From CAZFJG01 sp964410915 (GTDB lineage Bacteria; Synergistota; Synergistia; Synergistales; JAFGMB01): a stretch of 64,000 bases of DNA. Each line of letters opens with the position of its first letter. Position 1 is the stretch's first letter. The notes under the pieces are model-generated. The model was not told the DNA's origin. It did not search any database and was given only the letters and a program-made list of their open reading frames with translations. Location of the stretch: NCBI GenBank assembly GCA_964410915.1, contig CAYPIU010000007.1, forward strand, positions 1 to 64,000, given 5' to 3'. Both the position numbers and the translations under genes were made by a program. This document shows positions 1 to 7,392 of the stretch, in pieces.

Positions 1-1166
1 TCAATGGAACAGATGCTTTCTATTTTTTCAAGCCTGTATTTCAAGGTATTTCTGTGAACGTGCAGTTTTTCAGAGGCTTCCTTGATGCTGAAACTTGAAT
101 TGCACCAGCCAAGGATGGTTTCTCTTATTTCTGGCCAGTTCCTCTGTTTTTTAAGAGAATCCAGCTTCAGAGAAAGGAAGTTATATCTGTACTCGGGCTT
201 TACGGAAGAAAGGAGTATTTCAAATCTCAGATCTTCTATTGAAAATATCCTGCCTTCAGGGTCAAAGGATCTCCCTTTTTCCAGAACCTCACCAGCATAT
301 ATGAAAGACGTGGAAAGAGTCTCAAGATCATAAGCAATGTTACCTATAGCCGCTACAGCCTTTAAGCCCGAAGAGGAAAGCCTTTCCAGGGTCTGCGAAC
401 ATTTATTCTTCAACTCTGACCATGTCCGTTCATCTTCAGTAAGAGCATGAAGAATTATGAAATCATCTTCTGCAAAGGGGGCACAAATATCTCCAGTTCT
501 GCAGAAAACATCCCTTATATCCAGGATTACCCGATTTCTGAGGGATTGTAACATCAATTCACTGTCGGTGTTCTTTTCATTGGATCTTTTTGAGAGTTCT
601 TCAACAGTTAACAGGAAATTACTGATTCTTATCCATATCACACTATATCTTGCTTCAGGCCTGTAACCGAAATATCTGGCCTTTGTCTCCATAAGAGTAA
701 TATCCGATTCTCCCGGATCAAAAACCTTAAGCTCCCTGATAAAATTTTGAAGATTTCTCTCCTTCTCAAAAATGGAACTGAGCGATACTCTTTCTTTTAA
801 AAATAACTCCGCATGTTTTTTAACTATAAGTGCAAAAGGTTTAACATCTTCTGGATTCCCGGTTATCGCAATACTACCAATTACTTCCCCAGACATATCT
901 TCTATTGGAAAAGTTACCCCGATCACTGCGTTATCCACCCTTTTTGCCTCTGCTTCATCGATCAGATAACCTTTTCTTGTGCGTATAACAACAGGAGCTT
1001 CTACCAATGGTTTCCCGAGTCTTTCAGGATCACTGCTCCCTATTATTATTCCTTCCCTGTTAGTCATAAGAACTTCGTAACCGATTATTTCCGCGATACC
1101 CTGAACTAACTGATGCGCATATTTTGCAAGCAAATATTTCCCTCTTCTCGATATTTTTTTGTTCAT
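1..1166 (-). CDS. CdaR/PucR-type transcriptional regulator (3' end outside window)
   Basis: Sugar-diacid-type regulator; 388 residues are visible and the reading frame is still open at the window edge. The N-terminal part (about residues 1-135) is a sensor domain of the diacid-recognition kind, with TNREGIIIGSSD and a VIGSIAITG block. The C-terminal end holds the PucR-type helix-turn-helix with LHVHRNTLKYRLEKIE. It is a clear paralogue of the regulator at 8989-10263 (shared GIIIG, IAITG, KPFALIVKK, HRNTL.YRLEKI). The start ATG at 1164-1166 was chosen from alignment with that paralogue; the ribosome site in front is weak. In this family the ligand is a small organic acid. Here the ligand is unknown, and the position beside the glycine reductase cluster suggests amino-acid metabolism (inference). 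Confidence 0.85.
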   Translation of the reverse strand, partial: MNKKISRRGKYLLAKYAHQLVQGIAEIIGYEVLMTNREGIIIGSSDPERLGKPLVEAPVVIRTRKGYLIDEAEAKRVDNAVIGVTFPIEDMSGEVIGSIAITGNPEDVKPFALIVKKHAELFLKERVSLSSIFEKERNLQNFIRELKVFDPGESDITLMETKARYFGYRPEARYSVIWIRISNFLLTVEELSKRSNEKNTDSELMLQSLRNRVILDIRDVFCRTGDICAPFAEDDFIILHALTEDERTWSELKNKCSQTLERLSSSGLKAVAAIGNIAYDLETLSTSFIYAGEVLEKGRSFDPEGRIFSIEDLRFEILLSSVKPEYRYNFLSLKLDSLKKQRNWPEIRETILGWCNSSFSIKEASEKLHVHRNTLKYRLEKIESICSI

Positions 1167-1582
1167 GATAAACAAATACTGGAACAACTATATCATTTTT
1201 TTCAACTTCTGTAACCGATGACAGAAAGGGAAACTTGGTCTAAACTATCGTCAATTCAATCGAATTGATGGGCCATAACTTTTCTTCAATTTTTCCTCCG
1301 CGTAGAGGAGGTCTCTCCAGCCCCCTCTACGCATGTTTTACAGGAATTTACCTCCCCGTTACAATTTCTCTTAAAAAAAGTTTTTAAGCGTTAAAACATG
1401 GAATACTGCTTTGAAGAATTGTACTTTTTTATTTTTTTCAAAATCGAGAAAACAGATTTGGGAATGTTAACTGGAATAAAAGTTAAAGATCTTAATTGCG
1501 ACGCATTGCTACATGTAAATATCAAGGTTGTCTATAATGAATAGAGATTCTCCTTTAAACCTGTAACTGCCTGATATATATT
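1167..1582. other. Non-coding stretch with two inverted repeats
   Basis: No convincing gene. It holds a 7-4-7 palindrome, TCAATTC-aatc-GAATTGA at 1251-1268, about 85 bp upstream of the regulator start at 1166 and a candidate operator for it. It also holds a 9-bp inverted repeat (GCGTAGAGG at 1300-1308 with CCTCTACGC at 1324-1332) able to form a hairpin, but without a clear U-tract on either strand. Confidence 0.4.
1251..1268. promoter_or_regulatory. Candidate operator palindrome upstream of regulator
   Basis: The perfect inverted repeat TCAATTC-N4-GAATTGA lies in the upstream region of the minus-strand CdaR-type regulator. Symmetry and position are seen; binding by the regulator is inferred. 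No second copy was noticed elsewhere in the window. Confidence 0.3.
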
Positions 1583-1822
1583 TTATCTCCATAAGCGCTG
1601 AAATAAACATACTCCTGTAACATAGCCCAGACCAGCCTGTGTTGAATTGCAGAAAAATAGAATTCCTTCCAGAAAAATAAAATAACTGACTGCAGTTACC
1701 GCAGCGATAGCGTAAGGATCTTTGCTGCGGATAGCTTTTAAACATTTGCGCCTGTATATCAATTTCACCAGGATAAGTGCAAATACTGCTCCTACGATGA
1801 ATGTAAGAAGAAAGATCCTCAC
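1583..1822 (-). CDS. Small two-segment membrane protein
   Basis: Protein of 79 residues that I do not recognise. It has a hydrophobic segment at about residues 2-20 (RIFLLTFIVGAVFALILVKL), a basic loop RRKCLKAIRSKD, and a second hydrophobic segment around AVTAVSYFIFLEGILFF. The GTG start at 1820-1822 is chosen because GGAGGTGATC, an almost complete anti-16S match, sits seven to eight bases upstream. A perfect 8-7-8 palindrome lies about 40 bp further upstream. The protein ends at a TAA just where another frame continues with a plausible tail (to 1509), so either the C terminus is short or a frameshift is present. It follows the terminator of the symporter gene and appears to be a separate transcript. 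Confidence 0.5.
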   Translation of the reverse strand: MRIFLLTFIVGAVFALILVKLIYRRKCLKAIRSKDPYAIAAVTAVSYFIFLEGILFFCNSTQAGLGYVTGVCLFQRLWR

Positions 1823-1863
1823 GGAGATCACCTCCATTCTGTAAGATGAAGCTATTTGCCCTG

Positions 1864-1886
1864 GAACTATAAACACAGTATAGTTC
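1864..1886. promoter_or_regulatory. Perfect 8-7-8 palindrome upstream of small membrane protein
   Basis: GAACTATA-N7-TATAGTTC lies 42-64 bp upstream of the GTG start at 1822. It could be an operator or a 5' hairpin. Only symmetry and position support it. Confidence 0.35.
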
Positions 1887-1932
1887 TCAACCTGGACTTT
1901 TTCAATATATCGTAATGCATATGCATAATGAT

Positions 1933-1962
1933 AAAGGGGGAAACCTTAAGGTCTCCCCCTTT
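1933..1962 (-). terminator. Terminator of the grd operon / symporter
   Basis: A hairpin (AAAGGGGGaaACC-ttaa-GGTctCCCCCTTT) lies 45 bp beyond the stop of the NSS symporter. It is stable, but the U-tract on the minus strand is short. Taken as the end of the transcript that begins at grdE. Confidence 0.6.
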
Positions 1963-2006
1963 ATCTATGGCGTATATCCAGAAATATTTTGCAAAGTAAC
2001 GTTAAT

Positions 2007-3368
2007 TTAGAATATTGCAGTCACCATAATAATGAACACGGCAACGGGAACTACTACTACTACTAAAGGTTTCCAGGCATTGGTGATCTTGAATCCCTTT
2101 GCTCCAACATTACTGGCTTCCTTGAAGCCGGAGAATTTCCAAACAAAAGCAGTGTAAAGGGCAATAAGGAGAGCATCAACAGGCATCATGACACAACCTG
2201 AGATATAGTCGGCAAGATCAAAGAAATTTTTACCGAAGATCATGATGTGACTCCATGGCCCCTGTGAAAGGATCGATGGGATACCAAGAATATACATAAC
2301 AGCGAGGACACTCCATACAGCTTTTTTCCTGCTAATACCAAGCAATTCACCAAATGTAGTTGCAGGGGCCTCAAGGTAACCCATACCTGAGGTCAATCCC
2401 GCAAGAACAACAAGGAAGAAGAACATACTGGCAAATATACTGCCTCCTGGTATCTGGCCGAAGATAACAGGCATTGTCTGGAAAAGAAGTCCCGGCCCAG
2501 CCTGTGGATCCATGCCAAAGCAGAAAAGGGCAGGGAAGATAACAAGACCTGCTACAACTGCTATTCCTGTATCGAGAGCAATAACTATCACGGCATCTGT
2601 AGGAAGGTCAGAATCGGGTGCAAGGTAACTTCCGTAAACAAATGCGCAGGCAATACCAATACCTATTGAGAAGAAAGCCTGTCCAAGGGCTGCAAGTACG
2701 ACCCCTCCGTCAAGTTTTGAAAAATCAGGTGTTACATACCATTTCAGTCCTGCCATTGCTCCCTGTGCTCCCTCTACCTGTGGAGACATCATCAATGATT
2801 TGGCAGCAAGAATAAGAAGCATTACCATAAGTATTGGAAGCATCCATTTACATGCTTTCTCAACTCCATTTTTCAATCCCCTGGTAACAATTACACCAAG
2901 AAGTATAACGATACCAAGAGTATATGCTCCTACCTGGACAGGATCTGCAACGAATCCTGTGAACATGGCCTCTGTCTGCTCTGGCGTAGCTCCGGCAAAT
3001 ACTCCAGAAACAGCCTTCACGAAATAGGCAGCCATCCAGCCTATAACCATAAGATAGTAGGACATAAGGAGAATACATGCTATGGCACCTATCCAGCCTA
3101 TCAACACCCAGGGACTTCCCTTATGGGTCAACTTCCGCATACCCTGAATGGGACTAAGTCGTGTTTTTCTTCCAAGGCTTATTTCAGCGATAAACAGAGG
3201 TACACAAATTGTAAAACATATAGCAAGATAAACTACAAGAAAGGCTCCCCCACCATTTGTTCCCACCATATATGGGAACCTCCAGATGTTACCAAGCCCT
3301 ATTGCAAAACCCGCTGTAGCCATAATAAATCCGAAACGACTTCCCCAGTTCTCACGTTTCTGCTCCAA
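2007..3368 (-). CDS. Sodium-dependent amino acid symporter, NSS/SNF family
   Basis: Protein of 453 residues, the usual size for prokaryotic neurotransmitter:sodium symporters, with about 11-12 hydrophobic segments. The N terminus carries the family signature: GSRFGFIMATAGFAIGLGNIWRFPY, reading through the unwound first helix, then NGGGAFL. Known members couple Na+ to uptake of neutral amino acids such as glycine, alanine, leucine or tryptophan. The TTG start at 3368 has GGGAGAG in front. The gene is last in the minus-strand glycine reductase operon, so import of glycine or a precursor such as serine, alanine or a methylglycine is the likely job (inference). Family is sure, substrate is not. 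Confidence 0.9.
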   Translation of the reverse strand: MEQKRENWGSRFGFIMATAGFAIGLGNIWRFPYMVGTNGGGAFLVVYLAICFTICVPLFIAEISLGRKTRLSPIQGMRKLTHKGSPWVLIGWIGAIACILLMSYYLMVIGWMAAYFVKAVSGVFAGATPEQTEAMFTGFVADPVQVGAYTLGIVILLGVIVTRGLKNGVEKACKWMLPILMVMLLILAAKSLMMSPQVEGAQGAMAGLKWYVTPDFSKLDGGVVLAALGQAFFSIGIGIACAFVYGSYLAPDSDLPTDAVIVIALDTGIAVVAGLVIFPALFCFGMDPQAGPGLLFQTMPVIFGQIPGGSIFASMFFFLVVLAGLTSGMGYLEAPATTFGELLGISRKKAVWSVLAVMYILGIPSILSQGPWSHIMIFGKNFFDLADYISGCVMMPVDALLIALYTAFVWKFSGFKEASNVGAKGFKITNAWKPLVVVVVPVAVFIIMVTAIF

Positions 3369-3476
3369 TTTAAATCTCTCCCTTCACTTTTTAATGATCA
3401 GAATCTGCTGCCTTATTGAAGGGATACCAGAATGACCATAAATAAACACCTTGATATTAATGGTAAAGAATTCATT

Positions 3477-5006
3477 CTACTTCAGCTCTAAAAGCTGTTC
3501 TTCCAGCTCATCCATAGTTACCAGTGTACCTTCCGATCCACTGGTGCAGACCTCCATTTTCAAACCGCCCTTATCATCTGTGCCTGCCATTATCCTGACA
3601 GGTATGCCCATTTCGACAGAATCTTCTATCTTAGCTTTGATCTTTTTCTCTCTATCATCAAAAAGGACACGAAATCCTCCGGATATCAAACTCTCGTACA
3701 AATTTTCGACTTCAGCGAAAACATTGTCCTGGCTTGAAACAGTGGATACAAGGGCAATATCGAAATTAGACCATATGCCAAGATCTTCCGAAGAATTCCC
3801 AAGGATGGTCAGGAGTATCTGTTCGAGATCCAGACTTCCCTTCCATACCATAGGGCGGCATTTTCTTCGATCATCATCGACATATTTTAATGAAGGGTGA
3901 TCTTCATCTCTGAGGTTAAAAACTCTAAAGGCACCGACTTCCGTGAAATATCCCTTTCCCATATCCCCTTCGCATGAAGGACATGGCAATTCCTTTTCAA
4001 TGGAAGTTATATCACATACAATATGGGCTTTAAAATCCCTTCCCCAGCATGCACCCGTATAGTGATAATCGGGCCTGTTAGCACCTACCGCCAGGTTGAC
4101 CTCATCCTCGATACTTTGATCTGCAACAACTTTTATATTTTCAGGTAATCCTATTGGACCGCAGAAGCCTGCCACTTCCCCGACAGCTTCTTTCAGTTCA
4201 TCCTCACTGGCTCTTCTGAGCTTTACCCCTCCAAGGTAAAACGAGAGTTTTTCAAGAGATATATTTCTATCTCCTCTCATCAGAGCGGCCACGAGCTGGC
4301 CTGCACCATCATCAACTTTGTAAAACATTGTTTTCAATGTCCGTGAAGAAGGCAGATCCAGCTGCCTGCAGAGTTCAGCGATAGTTGTAGCTCCTGGAGT
4401 ATGAGTTTCTTCAAGTTTTTCCATTTGTTCTTTATCAGCAACGGCATTATCTTCAATTGGAGAGGAAAGCAAACCTCTCCATCCACAATTCGGACAGATG
4501 ATCCCGTCTCTAAATCCAAGGGCCTTCTTATCTCCATCTACAATTAACGCATACCTTTTTCCTTCCGGTGTTATTTCACTTATTGAAAATACTTTTATAC
4601 CACCGGAAAAAAGGACTTCCCTGCAAGCCTGAATATGGTCTTCCATTTCCATGGAAAGAATATCCTCATCAGGGGCAAAACCTGTAAGGTCTATTTTACG
4701 GTTCTTTTCCTCCATAAGGGTAACCGGAAGCTGGTCTTTTATCTTGAGAACTCTTACCATAACTTCAAAGGGTGCATCTTCACTCTGGCAGCCGGATATC
4801 TGTTGAGATCCTTTCTCCTCAAAGGCTGCTTTTATCTTCCCGGAGACACGCTCCAGTATTCTTATTCCAAGGGGAGTGAGCAGGATCTTCCCCGCTGAAT
4901 TGTCATAAACAGCATAACCGGCCCTGACCAGTCTTATAAGCCTCTGATCTTTTACCTTCGCCGGATTATTCCTGGATGTTGGTGCAAGGATCGATGATAA
5001 TCTCAT
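3477..5006 (-). CDS. Prolyl-tRNA synthetase-like protein without catalytic motifs
   Basis: Protein of 509 residues. The N terminus (MRLSSILAPT..., then LTPLGIRILERV) aligns by eye with the start of bacterial ProRS. The middle (about 200-340) resembles the YbaK-type editing insertion (LKTMFYKVDDGAGQLVAALMRGDRNI; GANRPDYHYTG). The C terminus matches the anticodon-binding domain (ENLYESLISGGFRVLFDDREKKIKAKIEDSVEMGIPVRI). Class II motif 2 (the fRxE region) and the motif 3 GIGVSR block are not recognisable: the motif 3 position reads RRKCRPMVWKGSLDLEQ. It should therefore not aminoacylate tRNA. It sits between grdX and the symporter. A role as amino-acid or tRNA sensor, or as a deacylase like PrdX of proline reductase clusters, is inference. 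Confidence 0.75.
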   Translation of the reverse strand: MRLSSILAPTSRNNPAKVKDQRLIRLVRAGYAVYDNSAGKILLTPLGIRILERVSGKIKAAFEEKGSQQISGCQSEDAPFEVMVRVLKIKDQLPVTLMEEKNRKIDLTGFAPDEDILSMEMEDHIQACREVLFSGGIKVFSISEITPEGKRYALIVDGDKKALGFRDGIICPNCGWRGLLSSPIEDNAVADKEQMEKLEETHTPGATTIAELCRQLDLPSSRTLKTMFYKVDDGAGQLVAALMRGDRNISLEKLSFYLGGVKLRRASEDELKEAVGEVAGFCGPIGLPENIKVVADQSIEDEVNLAVGANRPDYHYTGACWGRDFKAHIVCDITSIEKELPCPSCEGDMGKGYFTEVGAFRVFNLRDEDHPSLKYVDDDRRKCRPMVWKGSLDLEQILLTILGNSSEDLGIWSNFDIALVSTVSSQDNVFAEVENLYESLISGGFRVLFDDREKKIKAKIEDSVEMGIPVRIMAGTDDKGGLKMEVCTSGSEGTLVTMDELEEQLLELK

Positions 5007-5079
5007 TACAACAGCCTCCTGTTCCGAATCTTTAATGAACTGGATAATATTTTTTCATAAAAACCAATTTAACCAGAAA

Positions 5080-5424
5080 TTATATCATCCCGAGAGCTAT
5101 TTTTACCTGCTCCAGATCCATAAGTGAAAAATCTTTGTCTGCTGAAGCCTCGTAATTAAAGGTCTGTGATCTGAACCTCTCGATCGCGTTTTCAAGAAGT
5201 ACCATACCTCTCATTGAGCTATCTTTTAAAGTCTCGTCCAGCACAATAGATCTATACGGGTTGATGAAAAGTCTCTGATTTGCAGGTAAAGGCATGCTAA
5301 CCAGGCTCCCACCGCTGTTTAGAAATTTTCTTACCTCGAGAAGCACGTCAAGTGGTGTACCTTTCACAGTATGATTATTATCGATCTCTTCCAGTACTAA
5401 TGGATTATTGCTTATGACTATCAA
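5080..5424 (-). CDS. grdX: GrdX family protein
   Basis: Protein of 114 residues with the conserved opening ISNNPLV of GrdX, a small protein of unknown function encoded in glycine/sarcosine/betaine reductase operons. The TTG start at 5424 is preceded by AAGGAAG. The gene follows grdA after two intercistronic hairpins and precedes the ProRS-like gene by 73 bp. The family name is from memory and fits the context. No catalytic motif is visible, and any regulatory or accessory role would be inference. Confidence 0.75.
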   Translation of the reverse strand: MIVISNNPLVLEEIDNNHTVKGTPLDVLLEVRKFLNSGGSLVSMPLPANQRLFINPYRSIVLDETLKDSSMRGMVLLENAIERFRSQTFNYEASADKDFSLMDLEQVKIALGMI

Positions 5425-5465
5425 ACCTGAACACTTCCTTCAATTGACACTGGATTCTCAGGAAA

Positions 5466-5515
5466 GGCGGGGGGTAAACCCCGCCCAACTGTCTAAAAGG
5501 GGGAACCCTTTTAGA
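5466..5515 (-). promoter_or_regulatory. Tandem hairpins at the 3' end of grdA
   Basis: Two perfect hairpins follow each other in the grdA-grdX gap. On the + strand they are GGCGGGG-ggtaaa-CCCCGCC (5466-5485) and TCTAAAAGGG-ggaa-CCCTTTTAGA (5492-5515). The second includes the grdA stop codon. Neither has a long U-tract after it on the minus strand, so partial termination or protection of the grdA 3' end is more likely than full termination (inference). Confidence 0.6.
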
Positions 5516-5987
5516 TAGAAAATCTGCTGAATTCATCTCTCATTGATTTTACAGCCACACAAAGACCTTCAGTATCAAGAACCATCTCCATCATAGAGAG
5601 ATTCTCTTCCCATGCAGCCTCGTCTGCTTCACTTCGGATATCATCTTCAAAAATATCATAAACGGCGAGTCCCAACTGGACTCCGGCCAATGGACCTGCA
5701 AATGTAGGATCTCCGTTTGCAACGGTTTCCGCGTAGATCTCGGCACCCTCTGCATCGGACGATCCGAGTACAACCACGAGGTTTTCGCTGCCATATTTAT
5801 CTGCTGCATCCTTGATCCTCTGCTGATTTTGCAAATCCATAGCTCCTGCCGCTGTTCAGACAAAACATTCGGTTACTGAAAACACTATCTCCGCACCGCT
5901 ATCCTTGAGACATGCTTCCATTGCTGGTCCTGGTACTCCATCTCTTTCACCCAGGAGAAGCAGTTTCTTTCCAGTTAATTTACCCAT
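5511..5987 (-). CDS. grdA: Glycine reductase selenoprotein A (Sec at codon 44)
   Basis: Selenoprotein A carries the carboxymethyl-selenocysteine intermediate between component B and component C of glycine reductase. The reading frame opens with ATG at 5985-5987, reads MGKLTGKKLLLLGERDGVPG, and meets an in-frame TGA at 5856-5858 in TECFV-U-TAAGAMDL. It then continues without a break to TAA at 5511 (158 residues, the normal family length). The Sec sits at position 44 in a CxxU redox motif. The ribosome site AGGAGGTGCGCTT precedes the start. Gene callers that treat TGA as stop would report only the piece after codon 44. It lies between grdB and grdX and is bracketed by hairpins, consistent with separate control of its level. 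Confidence 0.97.
5856..5858 (-). other. Selenocysteine codon (UGA) of grdA
   Basis: In-frame TGA at codon 44 of grdA, in the context CFV-U-TAAGAM known for selenoprotein A of glycine reductase. The downstream hairpin is less obvious than in grdB. Confidence 0.95.
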
Positions 5988-6022
5988 AAGCGCACCTCCT
6001 CTCATTATTGAAATAAATTAGA

Positions 6023-6051
6023 AAAGGGACAGAGTGCTATCCTGCCCCTTT
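6023..6051 (-). promoter_or_regulatory. Intercistronic hairpin between grdB and grdA
   Basis: An imperfect hairpin (AAAGGG..CAG paired with CTG..CCCTTT) lies in the 72-bp grdB-grdA gap. A U-rich run (TCTAATTTATTTC on the minus strand) follows it. It may act as a partial terminator or processing site, allowing different amounts of grdB and grdA message. Confidence 0.5.
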
Positions 6052-6059
6052 GTTATACT

Positions 6060-7370
6060 TTATTCTGAAAATATGGTCTGTTCGTCTACCTGAGTTGTCA
6101 TAGCCTTAAAGGCCCTGTTCAAAAGTTCCCTTCTCTTCTTCTGGTCACCTTCATATCCTGCTTCGGGATCGCCTACTGGATGGGGAATAGCTACACCCGG
6201 AACGATCCTGTTAGCACCAACCGTCATCATAATGGGTACTATGGTAGCTATCTGAACAACCGGAATTCCTGCAGTATTTTCTATTTCGCGAACCATCGAT
6301 GCACCGCATCGAGTACAGGTTCCTCAGGTAGCTGTCAGAATTACCGCGTCCACACCGGCCTCTTTAAGATCTTTACCTATTGACTGGCCAAATGATTCGG
6401 CATTAGCAACAGCAGTACCAGTTCCAGTTGTACAATACACGAATTCATGCAGTTTTCCGAAAACTCCCTCTTTTTCCATCTCGCGCATTACATCAAGAGG
6501 AAGGACAACATCAGGATTATCATTTGCGTAAACCCTGTCATAACCACCATGGATCGATTCATAATTCTCTGGCGTAAGATCTGTAAGTTCGGAAATATTA
6601 TATTTACCATATTTTTCAGCAGAAGAAACCCTGATATGATCTGGATTACCAAAAGGCACAATACCACCTGAAGTACAGATCGCTATGGTTGCCTTACTGA
6701 GATCCTTAACAGGAGCTGCAGGTTTTATCTTTTTGAATACAGGCATCTCAAGTTCAGTCTCGAATTCTTCTCCCCTGATCTTCTTGAGAAGCATATCCAT
6801 TGCCCTTTCTGCACCGGTCTGCTCATGGAAGAAGCCTTTGCGGATACCTCTGCTGAGATAGCCTTCTTCTTTTGCCGGACCGAGTTTCTCATTTTTGAGC
6901 AATTTAAGGGACAGGGTTACCATATTAGGCAGAGCTTTTCTCATCCCTCTGGCACTATCTGTCGTTTCAACGATAAATGTTTTTTTCTGATACATCTCAA
7001 CACCGGGGTTCTCAGCGAAAAGTGCTGTTACTGTAGGAATGCCAAGCTGCTCTCCTGCTGCGGCGCAGATATCTCCACATGCCACTCCGTAACGGCCGGC
7101 ATTGAATCCAGGTCCAGCGATAAGGATATCAGGCTCAAAAGCCTTGATCATTTCGATACACTCGGCCTGGGCTTTCTCCATATTTTCCCCGTAATAACTA
7201 TCACCACAAATAATGGTACCTACGACTTCGCCCTCACCCTCAAGAAGGTTTTGCAGCTGAAGTCCTGGACCTACTACACCCTCACGGGATGAAGGTGCTA
7301 CATGGGCAGTATCCTCTCCGCCCATTCCCGCGTAAAACTGATTTATATAATGAACAACTCTAAAAGTCAT
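6060..7370 (-). CDS. grdB: Glycine reductase component B selenoprotein subunit (Sec at codon 349)
   Basis: Large selenoprotein subunit of substrate-specific component B, 436 residues. ATG at 7370 opens MTFRVVHYINQFYAGMGGED, typical of the GrdB/GrdF/GrdH family. An in-frame TGA at 6324-6326 falls in TAT-U-GTCTRCGASM, the expected UxxCxxC redox site, and the frame continues to TAA at 6060. After the TGA there is a clean bSECIS-like hairpin. Component B binds the amino donor and forms a Schiff base through the pyruvoyl group on the partner GrdE; the Sec takes part in C-N cleavage. Glycine rather than sarcosine or betaine specificity is the default guess, because no second B pair is present. Gap to grdE is 22 bp. 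Confidence 0.95.
6296..6326 (-). promoter_or_regulatory. grdB Sec codon and bSECIS-like hairpin
   Basis: The UGA at 6324-6326 is followed by 11 nt and then a perfect hairpin UCGAUGC-GGU-GCAUCGA (6312-6296). The apical loop begins 18 nt after the UGA and contains GU, as in bacterial SECIS elements. It serves as an internal reference for the candidate at 60114-60147. Confidence 0.85.
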
Positions 7371-7392
7371 CTTTTTACCTCCTTAACCTCAA

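Noticed and set aside
1300..1332. Hairpin with GCGTAGAGG arms as terminator
   Set aside because: No U-tract on either side and no gene end close by; kept only as an inverted repeat.
5511..7370. grdA and grdB as pseudogenes with premature stops
   Set aside because: Both TGA codons sit at the known Sec positions of these families, and the frames continue with conserved sequence.
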